64,000 bases of DNA from Spodoptera frugiperda (lineage: Eukaryota > Arthropoda > Insecta > Lepidoptera > Noctuidae): contig NC_064214.1 in NCBI RefSeq assembly GCF_023101765.2, positions 3,292,001-3,356,000 on the forward strand, in the 5' to 3' direction. This document shows positions 35,701 through 50,100 of this stretch, one piece after another (positions within the stretch are counted from its first letter, which is position 1; each line of letters opens with the position of its first letter). Below the pieces are notes generated by a model. That model worked only from the letters and a program-made list of their open reading frames with translations. It was not told the DNA's origin and made no database searches. The position numbers and the translations under genes are program-made.

Positions 35701-38700
35701 TCAAAACAAATGAAGATAATTCTGTAGGCACAGAAGATAATATTGATTTACCAGAGGGAAGTAATGTAGCATCTCTTAACGATATCGATGACCAAACAAA
35801 GACAGAAATGAATGTTGATGTTACTGACAGTGCGGGCAATATTGTGGAAAGTATTCCATCTGAATCTGACCTACAAATAGCTGAAACTCTGATTAATTTA
35901 CCATCCATTCAAAGCAAAACAACTAGCAGTATAAAGCCAGATAAACCAATTCCCGATGAGATCATGCAGGAAGATATTGTTCCTGAGGAAATGGTTGTGG
36001 AAGACAAACCTATAGAATCTATTGTAGAACCTGAATCAATACTTCATCAACAGAAATCTCTATTAATTTCTAACAACGAAAATATTATGCGTTTTGAAAC
36101 AGAACAAGAGAAAAGTGAAAACTTAAACGCTGCTCAATCACTGGTCCAAATGTCAGAAACAATTGACCACAAAATTAATATGGATCATAACTTATCTACT
36201 AGTGTAAACAATAATAAGGAAATATCCGAAAAGGGTGTTTTCAGTGTAAAACAAAATAATGGCTTGGATGGTATGCACAACACTGTAGAGCAAAAATTAA
36301 CTCTCAAATCTAAAGATAGCAACATTGAAAACACCAATGGTAAAAGTACTAAAATAGAAACTTCATCTTCAAGGTTATTAAAAATTCTAGAAGAGCCGAG
36401 TGCGAAGTTTAGTACCAATAAACCTATGCCTACCAAGACCATCATTACAGGGAAAGAGAAAATATTGAACTTTGACGTAGCAAAAACGTCTTTCAAAAGT
36501 AAAACTGATTCACCTAAACAGAAAATAATTATTCGAAGGACGACTCCAAGCAAAAACCTAATAAACAATATGTCTGAAATAACAACACCAGACAAAATTA
36601 TTCTGTCACGTAGTAACAACGCAGCGCCGGACGGTTCTGTACAAACATATACCATTCAGACGTCAGAGCCGCCAGCCGACGCTAACACAATTATAATACA
36701 ACAAAAGATTAGGAAAATTGCAAAACCACCTGCAAAGATACAAAAGATTAAACCAGCAAACTCACTGATACCCACTCTAAATGAAACGTCAAAAATAATC
36801 AACGATGCAGCCCCTGACGATGCTATGTTTGATATTAACTCAATGCCTATTGTATTATCTGAAGATCTACTAACTCCCGAAAGTATTGAGAAAATGCCCA
36901 TCGTAATGTCTGACGGTAACATTATAACTCACACACCGAATCCGCCAAAACTTGTGAAGACAAAACAAGCTATAGAAAGTGAAAAAATTGGCATAAGTGC
37001 AACCTCTAATAAATCTGAAATGAAAACTCTATTAATGAATCCTGTCAGTGATGGTAATAAAATTAGCACCCCGAATATTCTATCAAAATCTTCAAAATTA
37101 CGAGGGGCAAAACCTATGTTAGTAATTGATAAGACTACAGGTAAACAGAAAATTATAATGACGAAAGGTGAGACTAGTATCAAAGAAGTCAAACAAGCAC
37201 CAACCCTAATACAGTCAGTTCAGCAGAATACTGGCAAGGCCGAGAAATTCATAATTTTACCTACTCCAAACTCACCACGCCCTGGCAGGACACAAAAGAT
37301 TGTAATAGATCCTCAAACAGGCAAAGCTCATGTGCTTGTAGCAAAGGGATCCGAACCTCAAATAACTGCTACGGACAATAAACCGGTTTCGGCGAAATTA
37401 ATTCCGTCTTCGACCGACAATAGCAGTCCTGGAAATACCGTAATGATCATAACTAACGCTCAAGGTGCGCAGTCTAGAATAGTCCTCACTCCAGAACACG
37501 AGAAGATGCTATTTCCAAAGAAACAACAATCTAATGTATCTCAATTGAAAACTATAACTCATAGGATCTCAACCAATCCAGGTGTTGTTACTCAAAAATC
37601 TTTAGTTACATCATTAACATCGACAAAAACTCAAAATGTCGCACCTGCAAAGACTCAGACCAGGATTGTGCCGAAACAAAAAAGTGCAATAATTACATCA
37701 AAAGGCCAATTGATTGTCGGTGGGAGAGTCGCCACTACTACGCAAAATATAGCGCCCATGCCGGAAATTAGACCTGTACCCAAGCGAATAATCGCATCAG
37801 AACCCAAAAAACTAGTTCAAACAATTCAGAAGTCATCTTCAGAACCATTAATATTCTTACAACAAAAATCTGGTGCAGTCATGCAACTTACAGCAGCACA
37901 ATTCGAACATTTGCAAAGGACTGGGCAAATTGTACAGAAAACTACTACACCTATACAGGATAATAAAGTTCTTGTACAAAAAACGATAACTATTTCGCCG
38001 AATGAGACAGGAGCGCCTACAGTACACAAACAGAGAGTACGTAAGACGATATCCGAATCACCAACGCCAGCTAAGAAAATGAAACAACAAGAAATAGCTA
38101 TAGCACCTGCACCCGCGCCTTTGTCTTCGATTCCTCCTGCCTTGACTCCTCTGAGCAACAATGCACCTAATGTGCCATCTGTATCTAACACAGTATCCAT
38201 TGGTACTACGAATACTTATTCTGATTTTGATAACTTCGAAGAACTTTTACCGTCGACTGCCATCGTCCGACAACAACAGCCAGAGCCAGTTAGCACTGTG
38301 ACTCAGCCAGAACCACCCGCCGCCGCCCCGCCTGCTGGCCTAGGCGACAGTCAACTGCTGGCAGTACCAGGGGAACACTTTGGCGGCCCTGTAGGTTCAT
38401 TCTATCTTTGCATTGAAGAGAATGGCACTTTGACTCCTGTTGACAATCGACCTCTAGTCCTAGATAATAATCAACTAGTTCCTATGCATGCAGAACCCTT
38501 ACCCGTATTATCAACACAACCCGAGCGTAGAGACATTCTTGAGGCGGCTTTAGCTAATAGTGATGTTTTTCATGCGGATACAACAAGAGACGAGGCCCCA
38601 GATTTCCGTGATTTGAATGCAAATGTATCAGTTCATTGTCGTGTATCTGAGACTAGTACGACATTAAATCAGCCCATTATGACTCCTGTTGAGGTACCTA

Positions 38701-39224
38701 CTAAAGTAGACAGTGAACCTGCCATTCCTTCCAATTTAGAGGATGGTCTCGCAGTAATCGGTGTCACCCCTCCGACAGTGCCGACTTCACTAGAATTACC
38801 TATTACTGTGACAGACCCTAGGATAGCACCTGCAAAAACAACAGATCCTCTGAGCAACAATAACTATGGGTCTGGAGTATCTTTGCTACCGTCACCTAAT
38901 ACGGAAATGACTTATGTAACCACAGAGGAAACAGATGTGCCAATGGGTGGCCCTATTTCGATGCCATTGCTAACGGAAGAAGAATCTGTCGGGAAATCCA
39001 TGCCAATATTGACGGACGACATAGCAGAGAGAACTGTTTCTTCAGTAGACTCAGCAGTTGGATCTCCATCCTCCATTGATGTCCGGGAGTCGGAAACTGA
39101 AGATGGTGGTCAGTGGACTCGCCGGCTGCTTACTCCTGGCTCGGACATTTCAGAAGCGTCAGCTGAGATCCCCTTGCAGCCGGCTATACAATTGTCGGTT
39201 AGTGAACTGTCTCGCCACAGTTAA
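32800..39224 (+). CDS. PWWP-domain protein, copy 2 (first exon missing, frameshifted)
   Basis: The exons are 32800-32876, 32959-33141, 33230-33288 and 33382-39224, matching copy 1 exons 2-5 in length except for a 6-nt in-frame difference (GEVDEDNLKE here, GEDDNLKE in copy 1). The PWWP core exon is absent because the sequence begins at the gap. One base is missing near 34369-34372: GGCCCCGAAC here versus GGCTCCCGAAC in copy 1. This breaks the frame after ELPSA. Copy 2 reads straight through the place where copy 1 is shifted. With both single-base errors set aside the large exon is open in both copies, 1,946 versus 1,948 codons including stop. It is probably the other haplotype of the same gene. 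Confidence 0.85.
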
Positions 39225-41163
39225 GAGGGATGCCTTCGTCTTTTCCCTTTCGTAAATAATATTTCTCAAGTCTCCACGAAACTATGATTAAGTAATGTAA
39301 ATGTGTTGAGTGAATACAATCTAAAACTCTCATATGCCTAATTAATTTCATTTTTTTATTTGCATTGATACATGTGCACGCTGAAGTTGGCAAACCTAAT
39401 TAGCTACATTAATGTATTGAAGATCTTTTTGCTTGAAAGAATGTGAAGTTTTAAAATACATTATACTTAATCTTGACAATTGAAGTACATTCAGCAGTTA
39501 ATATATTTGAATACAATGAAATTGTAATGCATTCTGTATTAGATTTGAGAAATGTTATAGCACAAACGAAGGAGAAGGGATGATAGCGTTTCCTCGCGAC
39601 CAGTCGAACATAACATCACTTATTGTCATTGATGTTCTTAGAATTTTATTTATTTGTGCCTATTTCATAACTTGTCATGTTACTAGTGCAATAGATTATT
39701 ATTTAAACTTGTTTCATTGTTCGATCTTGGCGTTTTAAATCTATATTTTATGTAATAGGAATATTTTTATCTGTTGTGGAACATTTTGAACGAGTATAAT
39801 ATAAATGGTGCCGCTATTATCTGAGAATGATTGTGAGCGTTCGAAACGCATACAGAGACATGATTGTGTAAATATCTAGTTATAGAAAGCAAAATTGAAG
39901 AAACAAACTGTTTGGGCTGGACTTGTCATATAAAACAATTAAGTATAATGCAATACTGCATACAATATTTAGGTTAAGGATTTACGATTGTAAATTTAAA
40001 TTGAATTATGATATTTGTTGGATCGTATGTGTAATATATAAAAAAGTAGTTATATATTATTTTTGTAACGTCTAGCGAGGTTGGAGTACGTGTAACGCTG
40101 TCGCAGACCTGTACATGGAAGTGCTGTTAAGTTATCGTGAATTATGTTCACCAGTGGACAAGTAATGTTGAAGTATAAGAGAGATTTGTGAATGCGGCCG
40201 TCGACCGTCAGTTAAACAGGATACATTTCTTATATCAATAATGTAGGGTTAATATTAAGTACAATATTGTTGAAGTAATTTTTAAACATAATGTCAAAAG
40301 CACTTATTGGTTTGTTTGAGTGATCTATGTAAAATCTAGATCAGACTATACAATGGAGTCTTTAGTAATAACTTCTGTGTAGTTTTATTAAATAAATTTT
40401 AATCAACAGCTTGTTGTTATTTTGTCATTAATGGAGGCGCCCATGAAATAAAACAGCACAAAATAACTTTGATGATTTACTCATTCCTTTTTCAGGTGAC
40501 ACTTACTTATTAAAATAAAACTAAGGCACTGAAATGAATTTAGGAAAATATATTGCATTGTAATCAATAAGGTGTTTCATGGTTACGAAAAAATGCACTT
40601 ATATACAATGCAGTTTGGATACAAACTTTATTATATCACAACTCGTGTTTTATAATTTTACTACGTACTACACAACTACAAACTACGATAACAATGGTAA
40701 TTTATAAATTCGTAATATTAAAATAGTTGCAATAATTACAACATGGTAATGAAATGAATCTTAGCCTATAATACTTTATCCAATAAAAGATCTGATGCAA
40801 AACTTTAGTCTGTTTTAACAATTTCAAACAAATATATAACGTAATAAGTTATAACAACCTACAACAGTCAATTGCTTTATTTACTAGGAATATGTATCGT
40901 TCGTACTTTCATTTAGTTCATAAATAAACTCTTTAAGTTAATATAAAACTATTGTACAAATATGTAAAAAACTAGTTACATCAATGATCTTTCGATGAGA
41001 TTAATGCTTAATATCTTAAAATTATGTTATATATCACATGGCAGGCCAAAGTTACTCAAACAAAATGCCATTTGAGTCTTCTTAGAGATTGACATTACAA
41101 ATAAAAGTTTGTACGGCAAGAAAAAGTCGAGTGTGGTGGCATTCTGTATGAGCGGTGGCGATG
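39225..41163. other. convergent 3' UTRs, copy 2
   Basis: Same content as 29383-31311. Candidate AATAAA for the PWWP transcript is at 40391-40396, and TTTATT (minus-strand AATAAA) for the transporter at 40627-40632. A small insertion, TTAATGCTTAATATC, near 41001 distinguishes it from copy 1. Confidence 0.55.
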
Positions 41164-44100
41164 TTAGGAGAGGGCCTGCCGCGTGGTGTTGGGCAGGAAG
41201 AGGCACATGAGGCCGCCGCTGGCCAGCAGCACGGCCACGATGAACGTGGGCGCCGGGCAGTACGTGTCCAGCAGCGCCGCGATCACCACGTTGCCGATGA
41301 TGCCGCCCAACCGGGCCGCCACCATCGACACCGCTACACCGGTAGCACTGTAAACAAAATACTTATTAATCCCATGCTTTCGTAATTTTGTAAACATCGT
41401 TTACTATGAAGACATCAATTTTACGATGGTCACCAGATGGACTAATGTAGTGAGAGGTCTCATGTTCAATCACTTCTAGTACTAGCGCCTTTAGCGGCGA
41501 ATTTAGAATTCAACATTGTAAATAATCTTACCGCAAGTTAGTAGGGAAGACTTCTGTGATGAGACAGTCGAGTGACGCGTTACCGCAGGATATCACCGAA
41601 CTGAAGATGGCGCTAACGATTAAGTTGTTTGTCTTATTGTACACGAAGTACATAGCGGCTGAACACAACCCAGCTGAGAATGTTGCGAACACTGGAATGA
41701 TAAAAAAAGATTAGGCAAATTATTACATAGGACTGAAATTACAAAAAATATCTATTAAAAATGTGCTTACCAAGGAAGAACTTCCTTCCGAGTCTGTCCA
41801 TACCAAGTACGGCAAATATGTTAGATGGAATAGCAGCAGCTACAGTGATCAGCGAATCCATGAATACATCAGAATTTATGTGAGCGTCGCACTGTGCTGC
41901 CGTCGAATGTGTTCCGAATTGTGTGACGTACTCAGTCACCATGCAAATGTCAGCCTCCGCGTTGTCGTGCGTCCGGGACCATTCGTCGAATCGGTTGAAC
42001 ATCTCTGGGAACCACATCATGAGGCCGTAGTACCTGCAGAAAAAAAATATGTTAGGCTAGGGGTAGTAAAGAGGAGTAGGTACACCAAGTATCTATAATA
42101 CCCGGGCAAAAATTGGCTTGGTATGGATACTCACCCAATATGGAATGTGAAATTAATAGTGATAGAGATCGCTGTAAACTTGAGTATAGGCGGCACAAAT
42201 AACTGTTTGCTGTGTTCCACAATGTCGCTGAACATTTTCCTTAACTTAGACTTAGGTTCCTTATTGGCTTCAATCTGCTTCTCTGGTTTGGAGTGGTAGC
42301 TCTCTTCGACCAGCAGCTGTTTGACTGGGTACTCCTCCTTACTCCGGCCGGTGTTCATCATGTAGATGCCTTTGAATACTTCTAAGGCTTCGTCGTGACG
42401 GCCATTGGAAATCAAGAACTTGGGTGATTCGGGGAGCAAGAAAAGTAATGCGGCTACCAAGAAGGAAGGCAGTGACATCACGAGCAAGAAGATACGCCAT
42501 GAGTTGTACACGAAGCCATTTGTGACTCCTCCGATTTCTGAAATTAAGAAATAGCATAGGTATTCAATAATTTATACCTAAGCACTCGACAACACCAACA
42601 TCACTCGAAAGAGTGCTAGTAGCTAATATTAATTCTTTACAAAAGGAGTAATGATAATTACCGCTAGGGATGATGACCCAGGCCAAACCAGCGACGAACA
42701 AGTTGCCAAGAGTCCAGAAAGCCGCCATGAAACTCAACATAGCACCTCGCTTATTCTTCGGCTGGAACTCCGCGAAGTAAGACCAGATCACGGGACCGGA
42801 TCCACCTAAACTGTTGACAAAAATAATATAGGTAATCAATATGTGCCTAATAGATATCAAAAATATCTATTGTGGTAAACTGTAGAAAACCATGATTGTG
42901 ATAGGACGTTTAGTTTAATGTCACTAACTCACTGGGAACTAACGTCTTCTTCAATGTTGTCATTGAAGTCTTGGGTACTTGTGTACCCAATAGGTAACTT
43001 TCATAAACAATTGGTGTTCGGTGTTCGTTATGCAAGGACGTCAGAAAATGTATTTCATATCCTGAGGTAGGTACTTTCGTACTACGTTTCGTTACGAGAT
43101 ATCCTGCTTGATGCAAGCGTCAATTTCACTTCTATTCGACTAGTTTTATAATTGAAGTAAGAATTAAAGTATGTACTATGTAGCTACTATACATACATAT
43201 GTACTATACGGAATGTAAAAATAGTTTCAGTTAACACTAGGAGATATCGATCGAATTAGGTAACCTACCTATAAAGTCCTGCCAATTTATATTCAAGCCA
43301 AAATTCCTCACCTCAACACAATTACTTCTTAATCAGTAGTTACTTATGTAATACTTATGTTGTTGGTAACAACTGAAACTCTACAATTTCAGCCTTTGTT
43401 TCGGATATTAATGACCTATATAGGTACTGAAACAGTTATACTGAATCTTGTTTAACAATAGGACTTGTATTCCTGAAAACAGCGATACATTAAGTAACGC
43501 GGCGATAAAAATATTGCCGCACGTTTGGTAAGAGTGACCGCTGCGTATGATCGTTTGTGAACCAATATGTTTAGGTAAACATATTATACTTACTTACTAC
43601 TTACTAGAAGTGGGTCACTTGTGTTCCTTATAGTAGTGTAGGTAGGTACCTACACTACGAGAAATGTATAATGTTTGTTCTATAATGTACCCAAGAAGTG
43701 TACTTACGCAGCACCATTGATAAAGCGGAAGAGCATGAAGAGTTCGTAGTTCTGGCTGAAGGAGGAGGCGACGATGGCGAGCGCGTTGACCACGGAGATG
43801 GCGATGAGCACCCGTTTGCGGCCCAGCGAGTCCGCCACGGAGCCCCACGCGTACGCACCCACCATCATGCCGATGAAGATTATACTGTTCAGCCATCCCT
43901 GTAATAACAAAGTGATATTTTATTTTAATTTTATGTCTACCAACGTTGAGCGATTAGTTTAAATGCTAACTATTTTACGCAATGAAACTGCACAACCTTC
44001 TTGCCTTTTTGTGTTGATGCCAAAACCGAATCGAATCCCTACATTATTTCAGATGAGTGTGCATAGTTGTAAGAATAAAATCCTCTTTATTTCGTATTAT

Positions 44101-47100
44101 TCTGCATCCAGTGATGTCCGTTGGCAATAAGGTTAAGCGACTTGCTCATAAGGTAAAACCAATATTATAGGCCTGGTTCCTGGCAATAGAATAAACAAAG
44201 CCTTGAATGAACCGACATGATCATTATAAACAACTCAAAACTAACAATTTGAAGATCTGACTTCGCCGAAAATCGTTGTAGCATCGTTAAAGTTTCGAAA
44301 TGTTTAACATCTAATTGATTACTAACAATTTATTATTGACCGTCACACGCAAGCACATATTGTTATGTACTACGGGGCTATGTTTGTTTGCAAATAATTC
44401 ACACCGTGCGAAATTTACATGCTACTGAATGACATAAGGTTCTGTTTATGGTTTATACGTTTCACAAACAAGAATAGTTACCTAGTTAGGTGTTATGTTA
44501 TCGTAAGTTTTTCTCAAGATTCGTTACAAACTAAATTCTAATTTGACACTTAAATGCTTTTGAGATTATTTATATTTTATCATGCAGTTAGGTACCTGCT
44601 ATTTAGGTTTCAAATTGTATCTGAGGCTACGATTTATTTATAGTATTGTCAAAGTTAAAACAACCTTCAGCTTCTATAATAGTTACGGAAATTCACAATG
44701 GGAATTGAAACATTCAATAGAAGATGAGTAAACACGTTTTCCCTCCAGTAAGTAGGTACCTAACAGATACATAGGTATACACAGTAAAACCGATGAGGTG
44801 TTCGTTCTAAATGAACAGTTTCATTCATAAAATGACAACTGGAAAATTACGAGCGCGGTATTCCCGTGAAAATGTAGCATCGCATTGTTAATTGATTTTA
44901 ACAAAGATTATTAATTTGACATTGTTTAATGCACAGCTATGTGCTTACAAAAGTCAAGCTAAACGTCGAGTGATCTTAGTAATAGACCAAAAATTCAACC
45001 AAAAACATATTTTGTCTGGTCTTTATTTACGCTCCACATGAAGTACATATACTCCACTACAGTTTATGAATGAGAAAGGAAGATGAACCAGTTATGAGCT
45101 CCGGCTACTGGTCAAATCAACAGCAACGCAGTTTAGTTCGGGACGTAACCCAACCAAATAGTAGGGGGACAAAATATATTGCAATCGCAACACACGAGTA
45201 CACACTCGTGTATTACTTATTACATACATAAGCATTACCTTCTTTACCACTTCGTCCTTTTAGGTACTCCACCGATTTCTTAAGATATAAAAAAGAAACT
45301 AAGAACTTCGTAATTAAGTGGTGCATTTTAATTAGTTCCGTTTTTTACGTGAATTCTTTTAATTAAACCATTATTTTTTGCTTCAGGTAGGTACGTCATT
45401 CAAATCTGCATCAGTAAATGATACTGATGACTTATGCGATTAAACTAACTGCAATCACCAAATATGCATGAGTGGGTTAGCAAATGAGCATTTGATACCT
45501 TAAAGACACGAAAGAAGCAGCCACTTTGTTGATAAGTTGGCGATATACCTTAATAGGTATACTAATATACTAATGTATATTCTTAGCAAATGTTTAGACA
45601 TTTGCATCATAACATTGGATTTAACTAAAATATCTCTGATTTCTAAATCAGGTATCACGGAAGACTCTTAACGAAGTCGCGGTCGTTTTTAATGGGTTTC
45701 TCAAGTTAACTCAAAGTATATAAGTAGTTAGAATGAAACATAATACCTATGTTTTGTAGTAGCGTACTCACTTAAAGTCATTAATTAGCAAGTACAATGA
45801 CTGGTAACAAAAAACTGTGCAGCGTAAAATAAAATCCCCTGAATATATCTCAATAAAGTAGGTACCTAACTGATTGCCTTTGATTGCGAACATTTCAGTC
45901 ACATCTTGTTAAACATTAAACTGTTATTGCAACTATTCACCGAGTAATACAAGTTTTGGGATGTTACCGTAAAGTAAACAACTTTACTTGTAAAGGAAAC
46001 TTACTTTAGTCTGTGTAGTGAGGTCTAGGTCGCACTGTGCCGATGGGAGGATGAAGGACATCGAGATGACGTCCATCTCCTCCGAGGTGCTGACGAGGCC
46101 GCATACTGCCAGGAGCAGGTAGTGGAACCGTCCATATCCTGCACAAACAAACAGTTACTTGTAGCTTCCTAGCTCTGCTACTCCTGCTATCAGCGATACG
46201 ATCAATTGTTCCGAGTTCCCTACACATAGAGTGTGTGAACGACTGTGTGAAAACAATCGTTTGTGTTAGCGGTCTTTGAGTTACGCATAATTTATCAGTT
46301 TTACATAATATTACATAATCTTAGAAGAGATTCTTTAGTTGAATGCTGAACAACTAATAGCGAGCTATATCGTTACTTTTTTTTATCAAATCGAAAAATT
46401 CCATACATTTTCAAGTAAGTAGATACCGTTGTGATACACGAAGCCTTAATTGCCAGTAGCTAATTATCCTTTGTTGTTTACAAGTAAGGAAGTGATAATA
46501 ACAGAACAACAAGTTGAAAACATTAGCTAAAGCTCGTGTAAGATCTCATGTTTCAATCAGGGCGTCACAGCCGTCGTACGATGCAGTTCCTAGTAAAAGT
46601 GGCGTGTTTACACCGGCCCACAGATAGGTACCACTGCGAGGAATGAAACCCGAATACATTTCATTCATAAAACTTCGTTCAAGTTACGAGCCAAGCCTTA
46701 TATGATTCCATATTGTTTTTATTACGTAATTGTATGTCAACAATGCAATGTAATTGCGCATTACGTTTTTATGTTACAGTAGGTCGCAGTCGCGGTGTCG
46801 ATTTACAAAATAAGTGTTAATTATGTGACATCCTTAATTTGATACGTTATTTGATTCTTTTCCGTTATTGTTGATTTACTTTGTATTTTGTTTATTGTTT
46901 AATGTGTAACTTTTGTAGTCAGCTAAATAAACAACCGCTTGGTCATCATTGTTATGACATAGGTGTTCTAAACACATTTCCGGTGCGACGTGTTAAATAC
47001 GTAAATGTAGGAGTCATGTCGATGTTACATTGTAGCACCTTTTTTGGCAATCGAATCGGAGAAAAACGGTTAAATTATTATAGGTAGAACTCACATACGT

Positions 47101-50100
47101 GATTTACACTCTATAGAAAATTAGAGATAGGTATTTTAATAACTGATGTACTTATGTGGTTGTGAAAGTCTGTGACGTAATCAACCGTTTAATTGTCATC
47201 ATCAGTTAGATCAAAGAGATGGGTATTAAATATTTTGTGATTACCGTGAACTTTATTATTTTAATTAGCAGTTAATGCAACAACAACACGAACCTAAGCT
47301 TAACAAATTATTGTTATTCAAACATGTTTTACGTTGATTACCTAAACCTTCTTTATTATTATTTTAAAAATACGTGTGACGCGTAACAGCGCCCTCTACC
47401 CATAGCAATTAACTTACCGGTTAACTCGATAGCCCTCTCGAAGTCAGCTTTTTCCGAGTTGGAGCCCTTCTCGGGGTCGAGCTTGACTTGTGTCTTCAGT
47501 GAAGGTACGACGCCTGAATAAAATGAAATAAGTCATAAGTACTTAGTTGTCCTTAAAGGTAACTTAAATGGGAAATATTTTTCAGCAAAATGCGGCTATT
47601 TTCGGTTTTCGAAAATTTCTCAGTAGTAGCACGGAGTCTGGAATTGCAATAGGCTCACCCTCTAATACAAAAGACTTATAACACAAATGGTACATTGGAT
47701 GTAGGTACATTGTATATAGCGGCATTAGGTTAGGTGCCGTAATGTGCACCTCTGCCTACCCCTTCGGGATTAAAAGGCGTGACGTTGCATATTTTTCTGC
47801 AACTACGATAATTTTCATTTCACTTACCAAGCTCGGCGGCTTTGGAACCTGGGCCGTTTAGTTGAAGGTCCCTTTTTACATCACAATCTGCAACAAAAAG
47901 AAAACATTTGTAATTTGGATTAAATATCACAATCCCTCCCTTTGAACGAAAAGTGCCTCTCTCTCGATCTCTAATCCTAAGTTAAGACATGGGATGCATA
48001 ATATAAAATCGGAGAAAAGAGAATCTTATATAATTGCTTATATATGACGTTATGTTACTTAAACGTTCTACATGAAAAACCTTATCATACACTGTTTTTA
48101 ATGATACTAATAATAGTCTAGTTTCGTCATTACCTAGTCTTTATATTATATACCTAGTATGTAACGTATATATACCTATTACTAAAATCTTTAAAGAAGA
48201 CTGCCTGACACACGATTATTTTTACTCCTGATAAAAATACCGTGACGCAATCACCGCAGTGTCAATATTTTAGTTTGTTTCAAGCAAACTATAGCAATAC
48301 CTAGGTCTTAATAAGCGTAACATTAGGTAATTGACTTTTTCTGCAATGCACGTGTCCTGTGTTACGTGATCACTTAGATATTGTTGAGTTTGTGACTAAG
48401 TTGTTAAGTATTTTAATATTATATTTGCATTATGGATATTTTTCTCTAGCTGAATTTCACACAGAAAAACTATAAGTAATTCCGTCTATTGAGGAGATCT
48501 AGTGACCCTTGTAAAGAATGGTGACCAACTGGGTTAGTTTTCATCATCATCGTCATCATATCAGCCACAAGACGTCCACTGCTGAACATAGGTCTGCAAT
48601 GGTTAGTTTTAGTGTGAAAAAATCCCCACTCCCTAGCTCTTCTCAAAATAAAGGCTAGATTTCATTACATAGTCGTCAAGCAGAGCATTAAGTACTTGCC
48701 TACATAACACGTTTATCTACAATCTACACAGTACCAAAGTAACACATGATTATTGCACACATTACGTATGGCACAGGTACTGACATTCGGCAAGGTCTCG
48801 CTAACAATATTTGGTGCAGCCGTGGACACAATAAGTCCGTCAGTATAGTTAGCAACATTAATGGTTGGATATAGACACTTCAATCAAGCCGACAAACCTT
48901 TTCAATACCATAATTTGTAATGCATCGAATGAAGTAGATTACCAGATGCATAAGTTTGTTTGGTAATAGTTTCGCTTACTCTGAAATTATTGACCTGACT
49001 ATGATGAATGTCGTAGATTGATAAAGCCCTAGAGACTGGCTACAAAAGAAAATGACTTTTCAGGAATACCGTACTGCTCTTTTCGGCTAATATTTTCTTT
49101 CTTACAACAGCTTTTAGGCTATGCAATTGGGTATTGTAATTAAAGGTTTCAATTGCACTCTCTCCTATTTTCGTTTTATAGGAAGAATTCAATATTTTTT
49201 TAACCAACTGTACCCAATATGTTATGATTGGCACGTTTTTTATTAACGTCTTAACGTTAAACATTTGTTCAGTATCTCTTGGTTACCTTGAGATGTGCAT
49301 AATCTTCAGTTGAGGTTACGAAATGGACATGTGTCATGTGGCTTGATTCCAATAAGTTGTCTGTTTAAAGCAGTTAACAAGTTATATTTGTACAATATGT
49401 TATGTTCCTAATTGTAAGTCATGGTAGGTTAAATCAGGGGCCGTAGTATGAGTACCTCAAAGATAGAACAACGTTTGGTTTTTTCAGTCTCTTCGATGTA
49501 AAAAGAATCTAAACATAATATCTTAAAGTCGAAAATTTTCATGAATGTTTTTCATTTATAGATTGGTTTGTTTTATAATATGAAAAAAGTCTAGTATAAA
49601 CCAGTTGAATTCTGTTCTACCAAAATAACTGGATAAATGTAGGCACGGAATCTACTCACTAAGTCTTAAATAAACATACGATACAAGCGTCTTTACATTT
49701 TTGTAAAATGCAATGTTTTCTAAGAAAAATTCAAGTGCGTATGCCGTCTTTTACTTTTTTATGTACTTGTGGTTGATCGTATATCAACACCACTAGTTAA
49801 GCTAACTAAACAATTACTTCTACGAAGTTAGGTCTCTAACTTTATAAGGATAAGGAAAACAAGCAAGTAAGAATCTTTAATTAACTACAAAAATGAGTAA
49901 TGAAACTAAATGAATAATGGATGTGTTTTTTCTTATTAAACTGACTTAGAAACTGTTTTGTCTTCTAATGTTTCTTTGAGATGTGTTTATGTATACGTTT
50001 AGCTATTCTATTTCATCTATATATAAGGCAAAAATCTCTAAAATTAAGTTTGTTAACACATTGAATGCCGTGATGGTCACCGGTGACCGATGTTAGCGGA

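Larger units (their letters stand above)
32385..42125. repeat. duplicated 9.7-kb block, copy 2 (right of gap)
   Basis: Copy 2 of the block at 22554-32285, same orientation. It starts right after the Ns with CTAGATATCATCTGAG and runs to GGCTTGGTATG at 42125. Beyond that it continues uninterrupted into unique sequence carrying the remaining transporter exons. It lacks the PWWP first exon, which occurs only at 21126-21298. Confidence 0.95.

Noticed and set aside
22554..42125. Genuine recent tandem duplication of the PWWP and transporter genes
   Set aside because: Both duplication junctions coincide with the N gap, each copy lacks exactly the part the other retains, and frameshifts are reciprocal. 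Two haplotypes in series explain all of this more simply. It cannot be fully excluded without reads.
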